A DNA stretch of 37,611 nucleotides from positions 1 to 37,611 of the forward strand of contig NZ_AZDB01000021.1 in the NCBI RefSeq assembly GCF_001434585.1, given 5' to 3'. Each line of letters starts with the position of its first letter. The first letter of the stretch is position 1. This stretch comes from Companilactobacillus crustorum JCM 15951. GTDB lineage: Bacteria; Bacillota; Bacilli; Lactobacillales; Lactobacillaceae. This document shows positions 31,532-37,611 of this stretch, piece by piece. The notes below the pieces were generated by a model, which was given only the letters and a program-made list of their open reading frames with translations, was not told the origin of the DNA and did not search any database. Position numbers and translations under genes: made by a program.

Positions 31532-31957
31532 ATGAAAAATATTGGATATTTAGCACAAGATATCTCCATTTTACATCGACAGTATTACAAGGATACAAGA
31601 GAAGAATTCAATAAAATCAACTTAAATCCGACAGCCGCTTGTATTTTGCTGGCTGTAAGTGACTATGAAAACATTAGCCAAAATCAAGTAGCTCGTTCAT
31701 TAGTAATTGATAAGGGTTTAGCAACTCGTGAGATCAATAAAATGGAAAAATTGAATTACTTGACTAAGACGGCAGGGGCTGGAAAAACAAAGGTTTTAGG
31801 TTTAACTACTGAAGGCAAAAAGGTTGTTGAAACGGTCCAAAAAATCCGTAGTCAGTGGTGGGAAGATCGATTTGCGGCTTCAGGAATAACTCCTGATAGT
31901 CCATTAGTTTCGTCTATCGAAGCAGTTGTTTCAACCGTGGTTGGACCAATCCAGTAA
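31532..31957 (+). CDS. MarR-family transcriptional regulator
   Basis: This 141-residue winged-helix protein has a MarR layout: N-terminal dimerisation helix, a helix-turn-helix around SQNQVARSLVIDKGLATREINKME, a wing, and a C-terminal helix. It is divergent from alsS-alsD, and a palindrome covers the alsS -35 box, so it is the probable repressor of acetoin synthesis and perhaps of itself. In Bacillus this role is held by the LysR-type activator AlsR, so control differs here. The ligand may be a weak acid or pyruvate-related metabolite (inference). Confidence 0.88.
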   Translation: MKNIGYLAQDISILHRQYYKDTREEFNKINLNPTAACILLAVSDYENISQNQVARSLVIDKGLATREINKMEKLNYLTKTAGAGKTKVLGLTTEGKKVVETVQKIRSQWWEDRFAASGITPDSPLVSSIEAVVSTVVGPIQ

Positions 31958-31968
31958 AATAAGCAATA

Positions 31969-32025
31969 AAAAAAAGCGTTTGACAACGCGTGATTTTATA
32001 ATCATGTGTCCTCAAACGCTTTTTT
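31969..32025. terminator. Bidirectional terminator overlapping the end of the DtxR-like gene
   Basis: AAAAAAGCGTTTGA pairs with TCAAACGCTTTTTT, with an inner stem (GTGATT with AATCAT). The stop codon and last residues (KSV) of the DtxR-like gene are inside the stem. Confidence 0.9.
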
Positions 32026-32695
32026 CCATCTCATTTATTTTTTCAATTCGAATCATCTTGGTAATATTTTTAGGCAAAATCTGTTTTAGATTATTGCGTA
32101 AGTTTAAAACGACCATTGAATGATCATAGCTGTTGATATTGAGAATTTGAATTTTATCATCTAAATTAATATCAATATTGTTTAGGATTTGGAATAAGTA
32201 GTTGTCTTCAGTGAAATTGATTATTTTAAAGGTTGTTTCAGAAATTTCTTGATTTGCTAATAGAGAGTACTTAGAAAATTCAGGAATAGAACAGTTAATG
32301 GGGATAACGTTTCCATGTGGACAAACTTTTGGATAGTCTAAATAGATATTTAAGCGATCAATTAATAGTAAATCGGGATGATCGCTTAATTTGGTTGCCT
32401 TTTCGTAAATGTCATTTAAAGGAATGCTTAGTTTTTCATATAGCCACGTTTCAATTAAACGATGTTGTTGTACTAGTGGTATCACGTTGTTTAGTCCCTT
32501 TTTAGTTAACTTTGTACCATAGTATTTAGTGTATTTGACTAGTCCTAACTTTGCTAAATGTTGTGTTCGATCAGAGATAGAGGCTTTACTAACATTAGCT
32601 TTGACTGCTAAATCAATATTATTTACATTTTGAAAACTGCCACCTAATTCAAAAATTAATCTTAAAAAATTTAAATCGTTCAAAATTTTCACCAC
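32012..32695 (-). CDS. DtxR/MntR-family regulator with altered metal site
   Basis: This 227-residue protein has a winged helix (about 8-65, with VSKASISDRTQHLAKLGLV), a dimerisation domain with PKVCPHGNVIP, and a C-terminal SH3-like domain. It is the probable regulator of mntH and the small gene upstream. Compared by eye with B. subtilis MntR, His78 matches the ligand His77. The positions of Asp8 and Glu11 are hydrophobic, and those of Glu99, Glu102 and His103 are Thr101, Ser104 and Asp105. Metal sensing may therefore differ or be absent. It starts at GTG without a good ribosome binding site, 41 bases after the small gene. Confidence 0.82.
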   Translation of the reverse strand: MVKILNDLNFLRLIFELGGSFQNVNNIDLAVKANVSKASISDRTQHLAKLGLVKYTKYYGTKLTKKGLNNVIPLVQQHRLIETWLYEKLSIPLNDIYEKATKLSDHPDLLLIDRLNIYLDYPKVCPHGNVIPINCSIPEFSKYSLLANQEISETTFKIINFTEDNYLFQILNNIDINLDDKIQILNINSYDHSMVVLNLRNNLKQILPKNITKMIRIEKINEMEKSV

Positions 32696-32736
32696 TTTTT
32701 TTAATTATGCCGTTAATTTTCTATAAGGAAAATATG

Positions 32737-32886
32737 TTATTTGGAAATTCCCTTAAAAATACGGTCGTCAGATAGAAGTACATTTGTGAATATTCTTGAA
32801 TACATTCCAACTAAAACCTCGGATGTGATCCAATTATTAGTTAAATATTTTTGTTCTATTGCCTCTTCAGTTAACTTTTGTTTCAT
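32737..32886 (-). CDS. 49-residue protein, possibly manganese-regulated
   Basis: This short gene is easily missed. ATG at 32886 (minus strand) follows a perfect GGGAGGT site. The product begins MKQKLTEEAIEQKYL and ends DRIFKGISK; it has no membrane helix, no cysteine, and amphipathic helical character. It is not a family I recognise. It ends 41 bases before the DtxR-like gene on the same strand, so the two may form an operon. A DtxR-type box lies just upstream at 32915-32928. A role in manganese homeostasis, in the way that MntS acts in E. coli, is a guess from context alone. Confidence 0.6.
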   Translation of the reverse strand: MKQKLTEEAIEQKYLTNNWITSEVLVGMYSRIFTNVLLSDDRIFKGISK

Positions 32887-32914
32887 AAAAACAACCTCCC
32901 ATAAGTGTTAATAA

Positions 32915-32928
32915 TTAGCTTAACCTAA
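32915..32928 (-). promoter_or_regulatory. Candidate DtxR/MntR box before the small gene
   Basis: On the minus strand it reads TTAGGTTAAGCTAA, close to the TTAGGTTAACCTAA-type boxes of DtxR-family manganese regulators, with 6 of 7 arm positions symmetric. It lies about 29 bases before the small gene's start. Further upstream, ATGCCC/GGGCAT (32943-32967) forms a hairpin. Confidence 0.55.
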
Positions 32929-33147
32929 ATAAATAAACTTAAATGCCCATATATATACATCGGGCATATCTAAATATTAGTGAAATGATATAAAAAATCG
33001 ACCGATTGGATCCACAACATTTTTAATATAGCATATTTATTTTAAATAAAATAGTTAAGTAGGGGGTAATAATAAAAAAATATACCTCATATTATTTGCT
33101 TAAATGTCTTTATAATGGGCAAGTAAACGGTTTCTACATTTTTTTAG
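32929..33147. other. AT-rich region between divergent manganese genes
   Basis: It contains the hairpin ATGCCC/GGGCAT at 32943-32967, a GGGGG run at 33062-33066, and TATAAT at 33111-33116, a possible first promoter of the usp-mntH unit. A 36-codon frame after the GGGGG run starts only with ATA and is not called. Confidence 0.4.
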
Positions 33148-33173
33148 ATGCAAATATACATATTTGCATTTTT
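33148..33173 (+). terminator. Terminator-like hairpin in the usp-mntH leader
   Basis: ATGCAAATA and TATTTGCAT form a perfect 9-bp stem with loop TACA, followed by T5. It sits between an upstream TATAAT (33111) and the main promoter, so a short transcript from the first could end here. Confidence 0.55.
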
Positions 33174-33174
33174 G

Positions 33175-33223
33175 TTAGGTAACCTTAAAAAAAGGTTTAC
33201 TTAGTATTAAAATGTGGTAGAAT
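33175..33223 (+). promoter_or_regulatory. usp-mntH promoter with DtxR-type box
   Basis: TTTACT (33196-33201), a 16-base spacer and TAGAAT (33218-33223) form the promoter. TTAGGTAACCTTAA (33175-33188), a DtxR-box-like palindrome with core AGGT-A-ACCT, lies just upstream, and AACCTT/AAGGTT repeats overlap the -35. Repression in manganese excess is inferred. Confidence 0.6.
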
Positions 33224-33286
33224 GGTTTTTGGAAAGACAAGCGAACTAAATCTTGCCTTGAGAAAAATGTATTGGAGGACAAACGA

Positions 33287-33727
33287 ATGTCGAAACAAGA
33301 TACCAAATTCGAACGTGTTTTAGTTGGTGTTGATGATTCGGATGATGCTCAATTAGCATTTAGATATGCTATGCATCGTTGTATAAAGGATGAATCGATT
33401 TTGATTATTACTTCTATTTTAGAAAGTAATGGAATGAATGTTTATCAAGCATTGACGACAGATTACGTTCATGGTGAACGCAAGGAACTCGAAGCTCATT
33501 TGAAAGAATATCGTCAAGTTGCATTAGACGCCGGAGTTAAAAAGGTTGAACTTATGGTTGCCGAAGGGGATCCTGGTGAAACGATTGTTAAAGATGTTAT
33601 TCCTTCATCTGATGCGGACCTTTTGGTTATTGGTTCGGTTTCAAAAAAAGGTATTAGAAAGTATTTTGGTTCTCAAGCCGCATACATGGCGAAACATTCG
33701 CCAATCTCTGTAATGATTATTCGCTGA
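33287..33727 (+). CDS. Universal stress protein, UspA family
   Basis: This 146-residue cytoplasmic protein starts at 33287 after GGAGG (33273-33277); an in-frame ATG at 33272 overlaps that site and is rejected. It begins VLVGVDDSDDAQLAF and ends with the nucleotide-binding pattern IGSVSKKGIRKYFGS followed by SPISVMIIR, so it should bind ATP. It lies 38 bases before mntH on the same transcript. The pairing of a Usp gene with an NRAMP gene is common in lactobacilli and links manganese uptake with stress survival. Confidence 0.93.
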   Translation: MSKQDTKFERVLVGVDDSDDAQLAFRYAMHRCIKDESILIITSILESNGMNVYQALTTDYVHGERKELEAHLKEYRQVALDAGVKKVELMVAEGDPGETIVKDVIPSSDADLLVIGSVSKKGIRKYFGSQAAYMAKHSPISVMIIR

Positions 33728-33765
33728 CTTTTATTAAGAAATTTATTTAGAGGGAGATTAATACT

Positions 33766-35421
33766 ATGGCTGAAAAGCATAAGTTAATCGAGTACGCTAA
33801 CGGACCATCTCTTGAAGAGATCAATGGAACCGTTGACGTACCAAAAGACAAAGGATTCTTCAAAACGTTACTAGCATATTCAGGTCCAGGAGCATTGGTT
33901 GCTGTTGGATATATGGATCCAGGTAATTGGTCAACATCAATTACTGGTGGTCAAAATTTCCAATATCTATTGATGTCAGTTATTCTCTTGTCTAGTTTAA
34001 TTGCCATGTTATTACAATATATGGCTGCTAAACTAGGCATCGTGAGTAAAATGGATTTGGCACAAGCAATCCGTGCCAGAACTAGTAAATCACTAGGAAT
34101 TGTTTTATGGATTCTAACTGAGTTTGCTATTATGGCGACTGATATTGCCGAGGTTATCGGTGGTGCCATCGCTTTGTACTTATTGTTCCACATACCATTG
34201 GTTATCGCCGTATTTATTACTGTTGGTGATGTTCTAGTATTGCTATTATTGACTAAGATTGGTTTCAGAAAGATTGAAGCTATCGTTGTATGTTTAATTC
34301 TTGTTATTTTATTTGTTTTCGTATATCAAGTAGCTTTGTCAAATCCTAATTGGAGTGCTGCTTTTGCTGGATTAGTACCAACAGGCAAGACTTTCGCTAC
34401 AAGCCCTACAATTGGTGGTCAAACTCCATTAACAGGTGCTTTAGGTATTATTGGTGCCACAGTTATGCCTCATAATTTATACCTTCATTCAGCTATTTCT
34501 CAAACAAGAAAAGTTAATCATGCTGATGAAAAATCAGTTGCTCAAAACGTTCGTTTCTCAGCTTGGGATTCGAATATTCAATTAACAGCTGCTTTCTTCG
34601 TTAATGCTTTGCTACTAGTTATGGGTGTTGCTGTTTTCAAGAGTGGTGCCGTTAAAGATCCATCATTCTTTGGTTTGTATCAAGCTTTATCAGATACATC
34701 TACTTTAAGTAATGGTGTATTGATTGCCGTTGCTAAATCAGGTATCCTTTCAACATTATTCGCCGTTGCCTTATTGGCATCAGGTCAAAATTCAACTATT
34801 ACTGGTACGCTTTCTGGACAGGTTATTATGGAAGGCTTCGTTCACATGAGAATGCCTCTTTGGTTACGTCGTTTAGTAACACGTTTACTTTCAGTTATTC
34901 CTGTTCTTATCTGTGTTATGATGACTAGCAGCAAGAGTATGATCGATGAACATGTGGCTTTGAATGATTTGATGAATAATTCACAGGTTTTCCTAGCTTT
35001 TGCTCTTCCATTCTCAATGTTGCCATTATTGCTTATGACAGATAATGCTACTGAAATGGGTAATAAATTTAAGAATTCAACTTGGGTTAAAGGATTTGGC
35101 TGGTTCTCAGTTATTGCTTTAACATTCTTGAATCTTTATGGTTTACCAGGACAAATTCAAGCCTTTTATGGTGATAAATTAACTGCTGGACAAACAATGC
35201 AAGCTAATATTATTGCTTATGTTTTAATTGCCGCTGTTTTGGCACTATTAGTTTGGACAGTTGTAGATATGCATAAGGGTAATGAAAGACTTAAAAATGT
35301 TTTGGCTAAAGAAGATGTGTCTTCAACTTATGAACATCTAGCCAAAATGTCAGCTGCAGCTGCTTCAGAAGAAGAATTTGATGATCAAGCAACAGCTGAA
35401 AGAAACTCAGAACAAAGATAA
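33766..35421 (+). CDS. mntH: NRAMP-family manganese (divalent metal) transporter
   Basis: This 551-residue membrane protein of about 11-12 helices has the NRAMP metal-binding motifs DPGNW (51-55, helix 1) and MPHNLYLHS (from residue 234, helix 6). It imports Mn2+ with protons; lactobacilli need high manganese for oxidative stress defence. The N-terminal 35 residues and a C-terminal acidic tail of about 50 residues (ending EEFDDQATAERNSEQR) extend beyond the core. AGAGGGAG precedes the start. It is co-transcribed with the Usp gene and ends in a strong terminator. Control by the nearby DtxR-like protein is likely. Confidence 0.96.
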   Translation: MAEKHKLIEYANGPSLEEINGTVDVPKDKGFFKTLLAYSGPGALVAVGYMDPGNWSTSITGGQNFQYLLMSVILLSSLIAMLLQYMAAKLGIVSKMDLAQAIRARTSKSLGIVLWILTEFAIMATDIAEVIGGAIALYLLFHIPLVIAVFITVGDVLVLLLLTKIGFRKIEAIVVCLILVILFVFVYQVALSNPNWSAAFAGLVPTGKTFATSPTIGGQTPLTGALGIIGATVMPHNLYLHSAISQTRKVNHADEKSVAQNVRFSAWDSNIQLTAAFFVNALLLVMGVAVFKSGAVKDPSFFGLYQALSDTSTLSNGVLIAVAKSGILSTLFAVALLASGQNSTITGTLSGQVIMEGFVHMRMPLWLRRLVTRLLSVIPVLICVMMTSSKSMIDEHVALNDLMNNSQVFLAFALPFSMLPLLLMTDNATEMGNKFKNSTWVKGFGWFSVIALTFLNLYGLPGQIQAFYGDKLTAGQTMQANIIAYVLIAAVLALLVWTVVDMHKGNERLKNVLAKEDVSSTYEHLAKMSAAAASEEEFDDQATAERNSEQR

Positions 35422-35444
35422 TAAATTTATTATTAGATAAGACC

Positions 35445-35478
35445 AAAAAGATACGTTGATAAATCAGCGTATCTTTTT
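35445..35478 (+). terminator. Rho-independent terminator of mntH
   Basis: AAAAAGATACGTTGAT pairs with ATCAGCGTATCTTTTT (one G-U) and ends in a run of eight T. Confidence 0.93.
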
Positions 35479-35500
35479 TTTGCTCATTAAATCCTTAAAA

Positions 35501-35533
35501 TAATCGAATAAATAAAACCTATTTATTCGATTA
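35501..35533. repeat. 13-bp inverted repeat before the SLAP-like gene
   Basis: TAATCGAATAAAT (35501-35513) and ATTTATTCGATTA (35521-35533) are perfect inverted copies around a 7-base spacer. The arms share ATTTATTCGA with the palindrome at 22863-22878. A regulator site is possible. A cre-like AGAGAACGTTTTCG (35545-35558, 12 of 14) and TATGAT (35559-35564) follow. Confidence 0.55.
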
Positions 35534-35609
35534 AACCGCTATACAGAGAACGTTTTCGTATGATATATTCAAATAGCTAAACATTTTCCTTAAGGGAGGA
35601 ATAAAAAAG

Positions 35610-36740
35610 TTAACGAAGAAATTTCTTTATAAATCAATTATATTAAGTGCTGCCACTTTGACTATGGGAGTACAAACTAACAGTCTAATTACGGTTCGGG
35701 CTGCAGCTGTTCCTGAAAGTTCAACAACGATATCTTCAAGTGATGATAAGGTCTCTGTAGAAAAAAATATTCCTGAAAGAGAATCTGAAGATGGTTCTGT
35801 AGAAGGAAATAAGTCTGATAATTCAACGGAAGATATTACTGGCGATGCACCTGAGCTTGGAGAGTCTGGTAATCTGGATGAAAAAGATACCTCAATAGAT
35901 GCTAATAAAGACAATTTAGAGATTGATAAAGAAGTTTCTGAAAATGAGGAAAATGGTACGAAAGAATTGGCAGATGCTGAATCGGATTCTGAAAATACAA
36001 TTAAAACTCAACAGGCTACTAATAGAAAGAATGTTTCTGAAGATGGTAATCCATTTGTTGAAATCAAGCCCATCACTCCGAATTTAGGAAATACTGACGA
36101 TCCAGCTGAACATGGTGATTTGATGGTTCCATATGTATATCACGGTAATGGTGCAGTGTATGTTTTGGATGAAAATAACCAACCGATTATTGATGAGTCT
36201 TCAGAGACTGGTTATAAGATGAGAAATGATGCTGAAGTTTATGCTAAATATCCTAACTTTAGAGAAGTTAGTGCTCCTTTTACAGGCTTAGTTTATTCAG
36301 CCTTGTATACTGATATAAAGGGTGAAACGCCAACTAAAAAGGAACAATTACTAAAAGCTTTGGGCAAAGAAGGGGCATTTTTCATGGAATTTAGAAACCA
36401 TGGATATGATACCTTAGATGAGTTAATTTCCTATCAGAATGATTTTACTAATGTTTATAATAAAATAATGGCACTAAATGATGATGGAACTGCAGTAATA
36501 GAAAGCACTAATCATAGTAATAGCCACAGTTCTACTACAAGAAATAACCCAACCAAAATTGATATGTTTGTTACAACAACTCGTTCAGCTTATCTTCATA
36601 TGCTTAATGGTAAGTTAGTAACCAATCGCTATTTAGATAATCAAACTTCTTGGCATGTTGATAAAGCTACCATGATTAACGATCAATTAATGTATCGTAT
36701 TTCTGAAAATGAGTGGGTTGCGGCTAGTGATGTTAAATAG
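35610..36740 (+). CDS. Secreted protein with SLAP-like C-terminus; start codon apparently lost
   Basis: The frame encodes 376 residues from 35610. A signal peptide begins LTKKFLYKSIILSAATLTMG and is cut near VRAAA. A long acidic Ser/Glu/Asp region (about 40-150) follows, then a unique domain (about 150-300) with NPFVEIKPITP and GLVYSALYTD. One SLAP-like module ends NEWVAASDVK and is related to the C-terminus of the protein at 17358. GGGAGGA (35594-35600) is a good ribosome binding site, but the codon at the right spacing is TTA (35610), and no ATG, GTG or TTG is well placed. A TTG at 35658 would cut the signal peptide in half; ATA at 35601 is too close. Either the start is mutated or it is unusual. 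Confidence 0.7.
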   Translation, partial: LTKKFLYKSIILSAATLTMGVQTNSLITVRAAAVPESSTTISSSDDKVSVEKNIPERESEDGSVEGNKSDNSTEDITGDAPELGESGNLDEKDTSIDANKDNLEIDKEVSENEENGTKELADAESDSENTIKTQQATNRKNVSEDGNPFVEIKPITPNLGNTDDPAEHGDLMVPYVYHGNGAVYVLDENNQPIIDESSETGYKMRNDAEVYAKYPNFREVSAPFTGLVYSALYTDIKGETPTKKEQLLKALGKEGAFFMEFRNHGYDTLDELISYQNDFTNVYNKIMALNDDGTAVIESTNHSNSHSSTTRNNPTKIDMFVTTTRSAYLHMLNGKLVTNRYLDNQTSWHVDKATMINDQLMYRISENEWVAASDVK

Positions 36741-36785
36741 AACTGTCAAAAGTTGGACCAAGCTACGTTAATTGAATAATAACTG

Positions 36786-36827
36786 AAAAAAAGCCAATAT
36801 TCGAATGATGAATATTGGCTTTTTTGG
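36786..36827 (+). terminator. Rho-independent terminator
   Basis: AAAAAAGCCAATATTC pairs perfectly with GAATATTGGCTTTTTT around a 7-base loop. Confidence 0.95.
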
Positions 36828-37044
36828 CGTGATTTATTTATCAAAAGCAAGAATCTTTCAATCTAACCAAATAATTTATAAGACATAATTATATTATTTA
36901 TTTATATAAAAACTAATAATTATTGTTTACAAAATATTAATTTTTATTATATTAAATATGTTTAAATAAACTATTCTGTGAGGTATATTTGTTTTAGGAA
37001 GCAAATTTGGCTAATGATTATTACTTTTGAGAGGATAAGTTGAT
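36828..37044. other. AT-rich intergenic region
   Basis: It holds the promoter region of the last gene and a GAGAGG ribosome binding site at 37029-37034. No other gene is visible. Confidence 0.4.
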
Positions 37045-37611
37045 ATGAGAAAGTTTAGAAAATTGATATTCTTTTTGGGAATTATTATTGCTGGAATTAT
37101 CTTATTTTTGGCGACCGCCTCACATACAGTTAATGCTAGTATTCAAGCGGACGATATTGATGATGGAATCACTAATTGGCAAAATGCTGGGGGAACGAAT
37201 GAAATCGGGATGTTATCTATCGCTAAGGGACTGGGCTTAGGGTATACCTTTGGTGATGCTCCGAATACCGGTTTGGATAATGGTGTACCAGGAAATGATG
37301 CTAGTATTTTGACTGATTCAAATAGTGAGAAAGGTCATTTTAACGTTTTTTTAGTCATTGATGGAAATTATTATGGAGCACTTTATGGAAATATTGGTGG
37401 GCCAGGAGGAAGCGGTCCATTTAATTCGCCAGATTTTATGATTGCACCACCAACTAATAAGACAGGATTGAATTTTTATACCAATGGGGTTATCAAATTT
37501 ATGAAAAACAAAGTTTATTTTAAGGGGACAGATCAAAACGGAAATTATGCCTATAAAATAATGGGTGATTATAATAATAATACGGTAGATTGTAAAATTA
37601 ATCCGAACGCT
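37045..37611 (+). CDS. Secreted protein, cut off by the window edge
   Basis: ATG at 37045 follows GAGAGGATAAG. The frame stays open for 189 codons to the window end. Residues 1-33 are a signal peptide (KFRKLIFFLGIIIAGIILF, then ATASHTVNA). The rest so far is polar and Gly/Asn-rich, with GGTNEIGMLSIAKGLGLGY, GNIGGPGGSGPFNSPDF and NGVIKFMKNKVYFKG, suggesting a beta-rich extracellular domain. I do not recognise the family. A large surface protein continuing to the right is likely, in keeping with the other surface genes here. Confidence 0.75.
   Translation, partial: MRKFRKLIFFLGIIIAGIILFLATASHTVNASIQADDIDDGITNWQNAGGTNEIGMLSIAKGLGLGYTFGDAPNTGLDNGVPGNDASILTDSNSEKGHFNVFLVIDGNYYGALYGNIGGPGGSGPFNSPDFMIAPPTNKTGLNFYTNGVIKFMKNKVYFKGTDQNGNYAYKIMGDYNNNTVDCKINPNA

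Noticed and set aside
31926-32123. A 65-codon plus-strand frame after the MarR gene
   Set aside because: It overlaps the MarR end, the terminator and the antisense of the DtxR-like gene, and has no ribosome binding site.
33066-33179. A 36-codon frame after a GGGGG run in the usp-mntH leader (first residues KKYTSYYLLKCLY)
   Set aside because: It would have to start with ATA, and it overlaps a promoter-like TATAAT and a terminator-like hairpin, so the region is better read as regulatory RNA or DNA.
36741-36765. A short segment (TGTCAAAAGTTGGACCA) reminiscent of insertion-sequence ends
   Set aside because: No transposase, matching opposite end or target duplication is present.

Overview
The window looks like a chromosomal segment of a low-GC lactic acid bacterium of the family Lactobacillaceae, most likely the Companilactobacillus (L. 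alimentarius/farciminis) group. That placement rests on AT-rich sequence, AGGAGG-type ribosome binding sites, SLAP-like and WxL-like surface modules, an alsS-alsD pair with a divergent MarR gene, and an NRAMP manganese transporter. No rRNA, tRNA, CRISPR array or intact insertion sequence was recognised. All calls come from reading the sequence by eye; no database search was run.

Layout. 1-1510 is an accessory remnant: a Mor-family DNA-binding protein, a small membrane protein, a broken membrane-protein gene and a HicA toxin with no HicB partner. 1513-2704 is a divergent HxlR regulator and short-chain dehydrogenase. 2999-7279 is a giant sortase-anchored adhesin with nine repeats of about 100 residues. 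7374-9862 holds a small membrane protein, an FtsX-type ABC exporter (HrtBA-like) and a thiol peroxidase of the glutathione peroxidase family. 10020-11992 (minus) is a damage-inducible Y-family polymerase with its YolD-like partner, preceded by a LexA box. 12123-14591 (minus) is an L-type-lectin/WxL surface protein. 14838-17129 carries a chloramphenicol acetyltransferase and a multidrug MFS exporter. 17358-19103 is a BspA-type leucine-rich repeat surface protein.

19185-22607 (minus) is an exopolysaccharide locus: a degenerate EAL-domain protein, a PgaD-like membrane protein and a PgaC/IcaA-like glycosyltransferase in a tight operon, followed by a separately promoted matrixin-type metalloprotease. 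22952-25779 is a sugar PTS (IIA-IIB-IIC, broken by a frameshift) with an alpha/beta hydrolase. 26084-28950 holds two paralogous EamA-family transporters flanking a divergent DprA-like gene. Each transporter has a leader that can pair with its own translation start region, and the second leader encodes a clear 15-residue peptide. 29007-31957 is alsD-alsS with a divergent MarR gene. 32012-35421 is a manganese module: a DtxR/MntR-like regulator lacking most canonical metal ligands, an overlooked 49-residue gene with a DtxR-type box, a universal stress protein and mntH. 35610-36740 is a SLAP-like secreted protein whose start codon appears to be lost. A secreted protein runs off the right edge from 37045.

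The most promising new biology is the leader-peptide control of the paired EamA transporters, the small gene in the manganese module, and the EAL-degenerate polysaccharide operon.
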